DNA from: Planctomycetota bacterium
GTDB lineage: Bacteria > Planctomycetota > JAJSAM01 > JAJVHW01
NCBI GenBank assembly: GCA_021414065.1
Contig: JAIOPE010000037.1
Span: forward strand, 25,960-89,959
Direction: 5' to 3'
DNA length: 64,000 nt
Shown here: piece by piece, positions 42,638 through 49,802 of the stretch
Layout: the number at the start of each line of letters is the position of its first letter
How positions within the stretch are numbered: the first letter of the stretch is position 1
Program-made: the position numbers and the translations under genes
Notes under the pieces: generated by a model
What the model saw: the letters and a program-made list of their open reading frames with translations, nothing else
Told to the model about the DNA's origin: nothing
Database searches by the model: none

Positions 42638-42905
42638 GCCCGAGGTCCCCGCGGAGACCCGCCGACGACGAGGGCGCGAGCTTCCCGCGTCGCGCGCGAC
42701 GCATCGCCGTCAGAAGGCGCTGTGCGTTCTTCGGCGAACGCAGCAGGTGCGCCGTCTCGAGCAGGCTCTGCAGTTCGTCGGCCGAGACGAGCGCCACGTC
42801 CGCCGCGCCGCGGCGGCGGATGATCACGGGCTCGCGGGTCGAAGCAGCCTCGTTGCAGAGGCGCGCGAAATTCGCGCGGGCATTGGAGTACGTGGTCGTC
42901 GTCAT
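42627..42905 (-). CDS. yefM: YefM/Phd-family antitoxin
   Basis: A 92-residue antitoxin: Phd/YefM fold at the N-terminus (TTTTYSNARANFARLCNEA, then EPVIIRRRGAADVALVSADELQSLLET) and a toxin-wrapping tail (HLLRSPKNAQRLLTAMRRA). ATG 42905. It precedes and overlaps yoeB. Its promoter region carries two TGTAC-type elements that fit YefM operators. Confidence 0.93.
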   Translation of the reverse strand: MTTTTYSNARANFARLCNEAASTREPVIIRRRGAADVALVSADELQSLLETAHLLRSPKNAQRLLTAMRRARRGKLAPSSSAGLRGDLGLDA

Positions 42906-42919
42906 GGGGTTCCGATACT

Positions 42920-42938
42920 TGTACAGGAATCTTGTACC
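42920..42938 (-). promoter_or_regulatory. Probable YefM-YoeB operator
   Basis: TGTACA at 42920-42925 and TGTACC at 42933-42938 lie 15-33 bases upstream of the yefM ATG, 13 bases apart. The E. coli yefM-yoeB operator is known to consist of two spaced elements with a TGTACA core, so these are likely binding sites for YefM. Confidence 0.6.
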
Positions 42939-43173
42939 GAAGTCCAGCGAGCAGCCGAGGACGCCGGTGGCGGCTGTCGGTTCGCGTCCGCGATGGCAGG
43001 AGCGGGGAGACGGTCCGTCAGGAATTCACCTCCCCAGCGCGCCCGCGTCCCCAGCCCGGCTACTCCTCGTCCGGTCGCGGGCGTCGGACGAGATCGCGGT
43101 CGCGTCGGAGAGCATTGCGAGCCACCAGGACAAGTGACGCCGAGCGTGCCGCTCGCCTGCGTCGCTCGCGCGG

Positions 43174-43668
43174 CTACCGCGGCTCCTCCGGGAGCGGCGC
43201 CGACATCTCCCCGGTTCGAAACAACTGAGGCCCCGGCCGGACGATCGCGCCGAGGGCGCCCCACTCGTCGGAGTCAACGTAGTACACCTCGCGCCAGACG
43301 TGTCGCACACCGCCGCGCTCGAACTCGACGCGCAGGAAGTGCCCGCGCCGATCGTACGGCGCCTCGACGGACGCCCCAGGCGGCAGCGTCTCGAAGGTTG
43401 CGAACTGCCAGCCCCGCCGGGTCGCCCGGCCGGGAACGTCCGGCGCTTCGGCGATGAACCGAACGTCGCGCAGCACCTCGGACGACTCGTTCAGCAGGTG
43501 GACGTCGGTCGCCGGGAAGATCTCGAGGTAGAATCGGATGGCGACGATCGCGAGCGCCGCGAGCACTGCCACGGTCGCCGCGACGACGAGGTGAATCGTC
43601 CGCAGATGGAAGCGAGCGCCGCGTGCGGCCGGAGACGGGGCGTCGCCCGCGGATGAGCTCTGCGTCAC
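43174..43668 (-). CDS. Membrane-anchored hypothetical protein
   Basis: A 164-residue protein with GTG start, a short cytoplasmic N-terminus, one membrane helix (about 27-48) and an extracytoplasmic domain (about 50-150) with beta-strand character (VHLLNESSEVLRDVRFIAE, FLRVEFERGGVRHVWREVYYV). Family not recognised. It lies between a TA module and another membrane protein. The 268 bases on its 3' side (42906-43173) carry the yefM operator and otherwise no feature I can name. Confidence 0.6.
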   Translation of the reverse strand: MTQSSSAGDAPSPAARGARFHLRTIHLVVAATVAVLAALAIVAIRFYLEIFPATDVHLLNESSEVLRDVRFIAEAPDVPGRATRRGWQFATFETLPPGASVEAPYDRRGHFLRVEFERGGVRHVWREVYYVDSDEWGALGAIVRPGPQLFRTGEMSAPLPEEPR

Positions 43669-43723
43669 GGTTGCGGAGTCTACCGGGACGCGCGGGCAGC
43701 GGACCGATCCCGCCGTCGCCCCT

Positions 43724-44419
43724 TCACCTGCCGGGGACGGGCGGCGGCTCGTCCGGGCGGAAACCGCCGGCGACGTCGAGGAACCGCAGTGACTGCAGGC
43801 CGATGTCGCGCGGGGGCTGCTTCTTCCGTACGCGGCCCCACCACCACGTCAACGCCGGGTCCACGTCGCGCGCGGCGCAGTCGGCGAGGAAGGCGCGCAG
43901 GTCGTCGTCGCTCATCGCGCGCGGATTCGGACCGGCTTCCGGGCCCAGCGCCCTCTGGACGAGGAACCACCCCAGTGCGGCGATCGCGGCGAGCACGAGC
44001 ACCGACGCCACTGCGAAGCTCACCCACGAAAACGTCAGGTACACGTTCGAACTCCCGGTGAACGCAAACCCAGCGATCGCGGGGATCGGCGCGAGGAGCA
44101 CGAGCGACATGAGGATGATCGGCATGTGCTCGACGAACCAGTTCGTCAGCATCCATGACTGCGGACGGCTGCACGCGGCGCAACGCGCCACGCCGCGGCG
44201 CGTTGCGCGCGCGATTCGATTCAGCTTCGCGTCGATGCCGCGACCTGCCGACCGTCGCATCGCGTCATCGGACGACACGAGCGGCAACCCCGTCGAGCCG
44301 GAGGTGACCTTCCCGCCGACGACGTACGCGAACGTCGCCCGGCACTCGCCGCAGCGGATGCGGCGGATCTGGGCCCACGCGACCTGGAGGCTCAGGGTCT
44401 TGTAGACGATCACCGGCAT
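43724..44419 (-). CDS. Membrane protein with N-terminal zinc-ribbon-like cysteines
   Basis: A 231-residue protein. C-G-E-C (near 23-26) and C-A-A-C (near 80-83) flank a soluble N-terminal part and could bind zinc. Two membrane helices follow (about 98-118 and 128-152), then a cytoplasmic C-terminal region ending in a Pro-rich tail. ATG 44419. Function unknown; the topology resembles the small zinc-ribbon membrane protein of the NAD operon but the sequences are not alike. Confidence 0.65.
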   Translation of the reverse strand: MPVIVYKTLSLQVAWAQIRRIRCGECRATFAYVVGGKVTSGSTGLPLVSSDDAMRRSAGRGIDAKLNRIARATRRGVARCAACSRPQSWMLTNWFVEHMPIILMSLVLLAPIPAIAGFAFTGSSNVYLTFSWVSFAVASVLVLAAIAALGWFLVQRALGPEAGPNPRAMSDDDLRAFLADCAARDVDPALTWWWGRVRKKQPPRDIGLQSLRFLDVAGGFRPDEPPPVPGR

Positions 44420-44607
44420 CGCGAACTCCCCTCGGCGGGCCGCCCGACGTCGCTGACGGCCCCGCGCTTGGGAGTCAGCTTACGCCGCCGCCGGTCGGCT
44501 CGACAACTGGCCCGGAGGATGCGCGCGCTCTGCTGGTCGTCGCGGCGGCGCTGTCGCGATCGCCTCTCGCTGATCTCGGGCTGCCGAACTTCGTCGTCGT
44601 CCCCGCG

Positions 44608-44868
44608 ATGCTGGCCCTCTTCGCGGTGGCGTACGTTCTCGCCACGGACCTCAACCGAATCGAAGGCGGCGTGACGACCGTATTCCCGCTCGGCTTCCTG
44701 CTGACGTGTGCGCACGCGTTCGCCGGCTGGCTGAGCATCAGCTACCTGCACTCGTTCCTCGGCTCGTACTTCTGGGTGTGCATCGTGTCGTCGCTGCACT
44801 GGATCATCCCGTTCGGACTCGACCTTCGGCACAGCCGGCCAAAGAAGTCGTCTCGGCACCGAGGAGCC
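44608..44868 (+). CDS. Small membrane protein with unresolved 3' end
   Basis: From ATG 44608 a strongly hydrophobic frame gives three membrane helices (MLALFAVAYVLA; VFPLGFLLTCAHAFAGWL; YFWVCIVSSLHWIIPFGL) and a basic end (RHSRPKKSSRHR). No stop follows: the frame stays open to 45522, but beyond about 44870 it becomes Arg-rich shadow sequence antagonistic to the gene at 44870-45505. So the natural stop has been lost or a frameshift is present. Residues before the ATG (from about 44510) are also protein-like, so the start is unsure too. Confidence 0.45.
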
Positions 44869-44869
44869 T

Positions 44870-45505
44870 ATGTTCCCGGACCGAGCCGAGAGATGGCAGA
44901 ATCGACTCGATCCCATGCAGGACGACCCCGAGGGCGACACGACGGATGTCGTGTGGCACTCGTTCCGCGACTCGATCCTCGCCAGACCCGACTACGTCGA
45001 GTACTGGAATCGGGAGGTTGCAGACGCGTTCGCTGCGTGGGCGGGATCGTGGCCCGGCGACGTCGAGGACGCGTGGTGCAACGACATCGGTTGCGCGAGC
45101 TCCAACGTCTGGCTCATCTGCCACCGTCGGGAGGACGGTACCAACACCGCTGTGACGATGGTCCACGTCCCGCAGTGCCACGGGAGCACGTGGAAGCCCT
45201 GCCGCCTGCCGCTGGAGCACGTAGCGCACCTGCTCCGTTGGTTCCGCGTTCCTCCCGGCGCCGTGGAGCGCCGGGAGATCGAGCGCTCGTACACGGTCGC
45301 GAGCGTTCGAGTCGCTCGACGGCTGCGCGTGGGGTGGGTCTGGCGCCCCGACGGTGGTCTGAACTCGGCATCCGTGAGTCTCGAGGAAGCCCACGGCCCC
45401 GGGACTCCGATCTGCTTCTACCCGGCGCACATCCCCGGCTGGATCGCCGCCCTCGAACGGACGCTCGCGCCGCGCGACGCATCGACTCGGGCCCCCCGAC
45501 CCTAG
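44870..45505 (+). CDS. Hypothetical soluble protein
   Basis: A 211-residue protein with normal composition and high GC3 (MFPDRAERWQNRLDPMQDD; DYVEYWNREVADAFAAW; WLICHRREDGTNTAVTMVHV; FYPAHIPGWIAALERTL). No signal peptide, membrane segment or known motif. Four cysteines are scattered. ATG 44870 is the first in frame. A GC-rich hairpin (45489-45517) covers its stop codon and could be a weak terminator, though no T-run follows. Confidence 0.65.
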   Translation: MFPDRAERWQNRLDPMQDDPEGDTTDVVWHSFRDSILARPDYVEYWNREVADAFAAWAGSWPGDVEDAWCNDIGCASSNVWLICHRREDGTNTAVTMVHVPQCHGSTWKPCRLPLEHVAHLLRWFRVPPGAVERREIERSYTVASVRVARRLRVGWVWRPDGGLNSASVSLEEAHGPGTPICFYPAHIPGWIAALERTLAPRDASTRAPRP

Positions 45506-45591
45506 GAGGGGGGTCCCGGTAGTACAGGTACAGTAGGGACACGCGGATCATCGCTGCGGTGACGACCGCGCCACGAACGCTATGCGCCCCA

Positions 45592-45661
45592 CTACGGGCG
45601 GACATCTGCGGGCACGAAGTCGTCCCAGTCAGCCGAGATCCAGTGGTCCGCCTCCGTCGTG
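45592..45661. repeat. Direct repeat flanking HicBA, left copy (C-terminal fragment of the 46201 gene)
   Basis: Seventy bases that match 46201-46270 except at two positions, in the same orientation, 609 bases apart; looser similarity continues about 40 bases to the left in both. On the minus strand this copy still encodes TEADHWISADW-x-DFVPADVRP and its stop, that is, the last residues of the lipoprotein gene at 46201-46773. HicBA lies between the copies. Confidence 0.85.
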
Positions 45662-45690
45662 GGGGCGCGAGAGTCGTCGCCGCGCGTTCG

Positions 45691-45915
45691 TCACACCAAC
45701 GCGTCGAACGCGTCGCGCGTCAGGTCGCAGTCGCGGAGGATCTTCGCGAGCAGTCCGGGACCGAGGATCTCCGACCCGTGGACGGGGACGACGGTCGCCC
45801 GGCCGTCGGCGTGGCGCAGGAAGTGGTGGCTGCCGCGGACGCGGACGACCGCGAAGCCGGCTCGCCGGAGCGCGGAGATCATCGCCTTGCCCGTCACGCG
45901 CGGCTGGCGCGGCAT
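45691..45915 (-). CDS. hicA: HicA-type mRNA interferase toxin
   Basis: A 74-residue dsRBD-like toxin: the pattern KAMISALRRAGFAVVRVRGSHHF, with the catalytic His in GSHH, then the segment ending ATVVPVHGSE, LLAKILRD. ATG 45915 overlaps the hicB stop (TGATG). HicA cleaves mRNA independently of the ribosome. Antitoxin-first order is the less common hicBA arrangement. Confidence 0.93.
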   Translation of the reverse strand: MPRQPRVTGKAMISALRRAGFAVVRVRGSHHFLRHADGRATVVPVHGSEILGPGLLAKILRDCDLTRDAFDALV

Positions 45916-46127
45916 CAGCCGACCGTCACCCGCTGCACGCCGATGAAATCGAGCGGTTCGAGCTTCTCGCCCTGGACCTCAAGGCAGAGTTCGATCGCCT
46001 CTCGAACGCGAACCATCAGCTTGTCGAGCGACTTGGCCTGCGTGTGGCAACCCGGCAGCGCCGGCACCGAGCCGACGTACCAACCCTCGGCATCTCTCTC
46101 GATCACGACGTCGAACTCGCGGGGCAT
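45915..46127 (-). CDS. hicB: HicB-type antitoxin
   Basis: A 70-residue partial-RNase-H-fold antitoxin (FDVVIERDAEGWYVGSVPAL, PGCHTQAKSLDKLMVRVREAIELCLE). Such short HicB proteins lack a C-terminal DNA-binding domain, as here. ATG 46127 is the first sensible start. It overlaps hicA. Confidence 0.93.
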   Translation of the reverse strand: MPREFDVVIERDAEGWYVGSVPALPGCHTQAKSLDKLMVRVREAIELCLEVQGEKLEPLDFIGVQRVTVG

Positions 46128-46200
46128 CAGACGTGTCCTCCGGGTCGCATCATACGCTGCGGCGCCGGCGACACCCGCGCCGCGAACGCACGGTGCCCCG

Positions 46201-46270
46201 CTACGGGCGGACATCTGCGGGCACGAAGTCGGCCCAGTCAGCCGAGATCCAGTGGTCCGCCTCGGTCGTG
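46201..46270. repeat. Direct repeat flanking HicBA, right copy
   Basis: The right-hand partner of 45592-45661 (68 of 70 identical). Here the repeat is the intact 3' end of the lipoprotein gene 46201-46773, starting exactly at its stop codon. Confidence 0.85.
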
Positions 46271-46773
46271 TGAGCGTCCGCGTTCTGTTCCGGCGTCAGC
46301 GTCTCGCCCGGCACTCCGGTGACGTCGAACCGCGCAGTCGCACACGTGAAGAAGGGGACTCCGCGCTCGCGCGGCGACGTGTCCGGTGGGAGCCACGCCG
46401 CGCACCATCCGCGTTCCCTGGTCTCGTAGCCGACTCCGTACCGAGTCCCGTCGCGCCAGGAGAAGCCGTACGGGAAGGTCCACGGCCCCGATCGAAGCCG
46501 GTGATCGTGCGGGCCGAACAGGTACGGAGTCCCGTTCCACGGATCTATCGCTTCGCAGATCGTCGCCTTGCAGACGTAGACCGGCATCAGAACGAGGCGA
46601 CCGTCAACCGAGGCCGCAGGGCACACGGCTCGCGTGGTCTCGGGAAGTCCGGAAATCGTCAGGACGGTCCGGTCGAGCGAGCAGAACACACATCCGGGCG
46701 CTGCGATCAGGACGAGCATGAGAGTCCCACAACCTCCCCATCCCGCCACCATGACCTCGCGCAGCGCGATCAC
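46201..46773 (-). CDS. Probable secreted lipoprotein of unknown function
   Basis: A 190-residue protein with a hydrophobic N-terminus (TLMLVLIAAPGC) whose Cys may be lipidated, then a Cys- and aromatic-rich body (YVCKATICEAIDPWNGTPYLFG; GYETRERGWCAAWLPPDTSP; FFTCATARFDVTG) and an acidic tail. GTG 46773 overlaps the upstream stop (GTGA); ATG 46752 is an alternative. Its last 22 codons are duplicated beyond HicBA, so a second copy of this gene once lay there. Family not recognised. Confidence 0.65.
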   Translation of the reverse strand: MIALREVMVAGWGGCGTLMLVLIAAPGCVFCSLDRTVLTISGLPETTRAVCPAASVDGRLVLMPVYVCKATICEAIDPWNGTPYLFGPHDHRLRSGPWTFPYGFSWRDGTRYGVGYETRERGWCAAWLPPDTSPRERGVPFFTCATARFDVTGVPGETLTPEQNADAHTTEADHWISADWADFVPADVRP

Positions 46774-48068
46774 TTCTTCTCCCACTTGTACAACTCGACG
46801 ACCTCCGCCAGCGTCCGGCCCTCCTTGTCGATCTCGTGGCGGACGCGGTTCTCCTTCTCGAGGACGTCCTGCGCGCGGTTGGCCATCTCCACCGCATGCG
46901 CCTTCGGGAGGGAGATGACGCCGTCGTCGTCGGCGACGATCCAGTCGCCGGGCTCGATGACGAAACCGCCCCACTTCAGGGCGACCTGCTCCTCGCCGAA
47001 GCCCTTCGGCTCGCCAGCGTTCGGCACGGCGACCGTGGCCCACGCCGGGAAGCCGAGTTTGCGGATCTCGGGGGTGTCGCGGATCGCGCCGCGGATGACG
47101 ACGCCGGCGAGCTTCCGCTGGATGGCGCTGTGCGTGGCGAGTTCGCCCCAGAGCGCAGGAGGCACACCACCCGCGTCGATCACGAGGATGGACCCGGCCG
47201 GAGCGTGGTCGATCGCCTCGACGGGCTTCGCCCAGTCGCCGGGGGCGCTGCGGACGGTGTAGGCCGGGCCGACGGCGCGGGCGCCGGGGACGATCGGGAT
47301 GAGATCGGGAAGCGGCGGGCGGCGGTGGTAAGCGTCGGAGACGTTCGCGACGCTCACGCGCAGGAGGATCGCGCGGACCTCGTCGTCGGTGCCGCCGCGC
47401 TTGAACAGCGTGGTCGCGACCCGAACGCGCTCGTCCACAGCCTTGCGGATCATCTTCGTGGCGGCGGTGGCGTCCTCGGCCTTGCTGATGAAGCCGCCCA
47501 CGATGACGACGCTCGCGCCGGCGGCGACGGCGTCGGCCGCAGACTCGCTGTGGATGCCGCCCGCGACGGCGACCGGGATCGAGACGGCGGCCGCGACCTT
47601 GCGGAGGCGCTCGAACGGGTCCTTGCCGGACATCTGGTCGTCGATCGGGCAGTGGACGCCGACAAACGCGGCGCCCCACGCCTCGGCCTGCTTCGCGCGC
47701 GCGACCGGGTCGGGGTGCCCGAGGAGGTCCACGTAGACGCGGATGCCGTAGTTGCGGCCGGCGTCGATGCACTCCTGGATCGTGGAGTCGGAGGCGACGC
47801 CGAGCACGGTCGCGATCGACGCGCCCGCCTTCGCGGCGATCTCCATCTCGGCGCGGCCGGCGTCCATCGTCTTCGAGTCGCAGACGATCGGGATGTGCGG
47901 GAACTCGGCGTGAAGCAGGCGGACGGCCGTCAGGCCCTCGGCCTTGAGCAGGGGCGTGCCGACTTCGAGGAAGTCGGCGCCTCCGGCGGCGGCCTCCCTG
48001 GCGCATTTCAGGGCGCGCGAGTTGTCCACGAAGTCGAGGGCCACCTGGACGAGGACGCGGTCGGGCAT
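46770..48068 (-). CDS. Fusion of hexulose-6-phosphate synthase (OMPDC family) and RraA-like protein
   Basis: A 432-residue two-domain protein. Residues 1-210 form an OMPDC-superfamily barrel (VQVALDFVDNS; DFLEVGTPLLKAEG; VCDSKTMDAGRAEMEIAAKAGA with the D-x-K-x-x-D motif; VAVAGGIHSESA; GGFISKAEDA) as in hexulose-6-phosphate synthase and 3-keto-L-gulonate-6-P decarboxylase. Residues about 235-420 are RraA-like (NVSDAYHR, GDWAKPVEAIDHAPAGSILVID, GGVPPALWGELATHSA, VVIRGAIRDTPEIR). The same fusion is known in other bacteria and archaea. No hexulose-phosphate isomerase is nearby. Substrate is therefore uncertain; aldolase or decarboxylase roles are both possible. Confidence 0.88.
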   Translation of the reverse strand: MPDRVLVQVALDFVDNSRALKCAREAAAGGADFLEVGTPLLKAEGLTAVRLLHAEFPHIPIVCDSKTMDAGRAEMEIAAKAGASIATVLGVASDSTIQECIDAGRNYGIRVYVDLLGHPDPVARAKQAEAWGAAFVGVHCPIDDQMSGKDPFERLRKVAAAVSIPVAVAGGIHSESAADAVAAGASVVIVGGFISKAEDATAATKMIRKAVDERVRVATTLFKRGGTDDEVRAILLRVSVANVSDAYHRRPPLPDLIPIVPGARAVGPAYTVRSAPGDWAKPVEAIDHAPAGSILVIDAGGVPPALWGELATHSAIQRKLAGVVIRGAIRDTPEIRKLGFPAWATVAVPNAGEPKGFGEEQVALKWGGFVIEPGDWIVADDDGVISLPKAHAVEMANRAQDVLEKENRVRHEIDKEGRTLAEVVELYKWEKK

Positions 48069-48596
48069 GGTGATCGAAGGCTACCCGGCGTCGAAGCGGA
48101 CGTTGTCATGTCCGTCGAAGCGGACGTTGTCATGTCCGTCAAAACGGACGTTGCCATGTCCGTCGAAGACCCGGCGGACGATCCGCGGGGAAGTGTCCGC
48201 CAAATGTCGGCAGGATCGGCATCCGCCCGCGCGTCGCGGTGTCGGACGGCGCGCCGGGGCGCCGAAATCGTGGTTTTCTTTATCGGCCGAAGTCCCCGGC
48301 GACTCCCGCCGCGGCGCGCGCGGACGGCCCGCCCGAGCCTGGATTCGATCGCTCCAGGTCACCACACGTCGCCACGTGCCGCCCGCCGTCCCGATTGCTT
48401 GCCCTCCCCCCCTTCCATCGGGTCGAATAGCCGTTTGCCTCACGTCCGGACCACGTGGGGCGCGGACGGCGAGGTCCGAAAGACTCGCCGTCGCATCGTT
48501 TCAGGTGTCTGTTTCTCGAGTCGTCCGGCGCGCCTGCGAGGCGTACCGGAAGGCAGATGTCGGTCCGAAGGGCTGTCGTACCGGAGGACCGCACAG
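48069..48596. other. Intergenic region between divergent HPS-RraA and nusA genes
   Basis: 528 bases without a gene. Besides the tandem repeats it contains one AT-rich patch near 48267-48287 (TGGTTTTCTTTATCGG) that may mark the nusA-side promoter, but I cannot assign -35 and -10 boxes with confidence. The rimP gene often found before nusA is absent. Confidence 0.55.
48091..48168. repeat. Three tandem 24-bp repeats upstream of the HPS-RraA gene
   Basis: The unit TCGAAGCGGACGTTGTCATG plus TCCG occurs at 48091-48114, 48115-48138 and, with three changes, 48139-48162, followed by a partial TCGAAG. Each unit contains a small inverted element CGGAC-N8-GTCCG. The array lies 23-100 bases upstream of the start codon at 48068, on the leader side. 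Confidence 0.85.
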
Positions 48597-49775
48597 ATGC
48601 AGGGCGACGAGCTGCTCAGGCTGATCGACGCGATCAGCCGGGAGCGGAACATCGACAAGGAGCAGCTGTTCGGGGCGCTTGAGCACGCGTTGCTCACCGC
48701 CCTGCGGCGCCGATTCGGCGAGCAGGCCTCCGTGGCGGTCGTGATCGACCGCGAGACGGGCGCCTCGCGCGTGACCGGGCCGGACGGCCCGATGAAGCTC
48801 GACGACATGGGCCGCATCGCGGCGCAGACGGCGAAGCAGGTCTTCGGCCAGATCCTCCGCGAGGCGGAGCGCGAGGTCATCTTCAGCGAGTACGACCGCT
48901 TCCAGCGGCAGCTCGTCACCGGCACCGTCTATCGCATGGACGGCACGAACGTCGTCGTCCAGCTCGGCAAGACCGAGGGCTACCTGCCGAAGCACGAGCA
49001 GGTCCGCGGCGAGACCTACCGCATCGGCGACCGCGTGCTCTGCTACGTCGTCGAAGTGAAGAAGATCGGGAACCGGGTGAAGATCATCCTCTCCCGCTCC
49101 CACAAGGACATGATCCGGCGCCTCTTCGAGCGCGAGATCCCGGAGATCGCCGACGGCGTGGTCCAGATCAACTCGCTCGAGCGCGAGGCCGGGTACAAGA
49201 CGAAAGTCGCCTGCACCAGCCTCGACCCGAAGGTGGACCCGATCGGCGCGTGCGTCGGCGTGCGCGGCTCGCGCATCAAGAACGTCATCGACGAACTCGG
49301 CGGCGAGAAGATCGACATCATCCGGTGGAGCGACTCCCCGGAAGTGCTGATCGTGAACGCTCTGAAGCCTGCGCAGATCAACTCGATCACGCTCTACGAG
49401 AAGGAGCGCAAGGCGCTCGTGGTCGTGGACGACGATCAGCTCTCGCTCGCCATCGGCAAGAAGGGCGCGAACGTCCGGCTCGCATCGAAGCTCGCGGGCT
49501 GGGACATCGACATCCTCTCCGAGAACGAGGCGAAGGAGCGGGGCATCTTCGAAGAGCCTGCCGACGCGAACGCGGTCGTGATCGACGACCTCGGCACGCA
49601 GGCGGTCGTCGACGTGGGCCCGGACACATCGGTCCCCGACGCGGGCACGGGCCCGGCGTCGCCGACCGATTCGTCGATGGCGCTGCCGACGCATGCGTCG
49701 GCCGAGCCTGTCCCCGAGGGACAGGCGGACGGATCCGGCCCGGTGGCCGGATCTTCGACGGAGAACGGCGCCTAA
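48597..49775 (+). CDS. nusA: Transcription termination/antitermination factor NusA
   Basis: A 392-residue protein that binds RNA polymerase and nascent RNA. Order: N-terminal polymerase-binding domain (1-130; RDELLRLID-like start, EREVIFSEYDRF), S1 domain (about 133-200; GTVYRMDGTNVVVQLGKTEGYLP), KH1 (about 200-275; LFEREIPEIADG; GACVGVRGSRI) and KH2 (about 280-345; VVVDDDQLSLAIGKKGANVRLASKL). The tail is acidic and low-complexity with no extra AR repeats. ATG 48597 has GGAGG at nine bases. First gene of nusA-infB-ylxP-rbfA. Confidence 0.97.
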   Translation: MQGDELLRLIDAISRERNIDKEQLFGALEHALLTALRRRFGEQASVAVVIDRETGASRVTGPDGPMKLDDMGRIAAQTAKQVFGQILREAEREVIFSEYDRFQRQLVTGTVYRMDGTNVVVQLGKTEGYLPKHEQVRGETYRIGDRVLCYVVEVKKIGNRVKIILSRSHKDMIRRLFEREIPEIADGVVQINSLEREAGYKTKVACTSLDPKVDPIGACVGVRGSRIKNVIDELGGEKIDIIRWSDSPEVLIVNALKPAQINSITLYEKERKALVVVDDDQLSLAIGKKGANVRLASKLAGWDIDILSENEAKERGIFEEPADANAVVIDDLGTQAVVDVGPDTSVPDAGTGPASPTDSSMALPTHASAEPVPEGQADGSGPVAGSSTENGA

Positions 49776-49802
49776 CGGCGCCCAGACGGGAGCAGCCGCA
49801 CG

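Noticed and set aside
48091-48168. A CRISPR array
   Set aside because: The 24-bp units are directly tandem with no unique spacers, and no cas genes are present.
46836-48596. N-terminal extension of nusA with repeated MSVEADVV
   Set aside because: The repeat peptide comes from the 24-bp DNA repeats, the stretch is antisense to HPS-RraA, and the conserved NusA start with GGAGG is at 48597.
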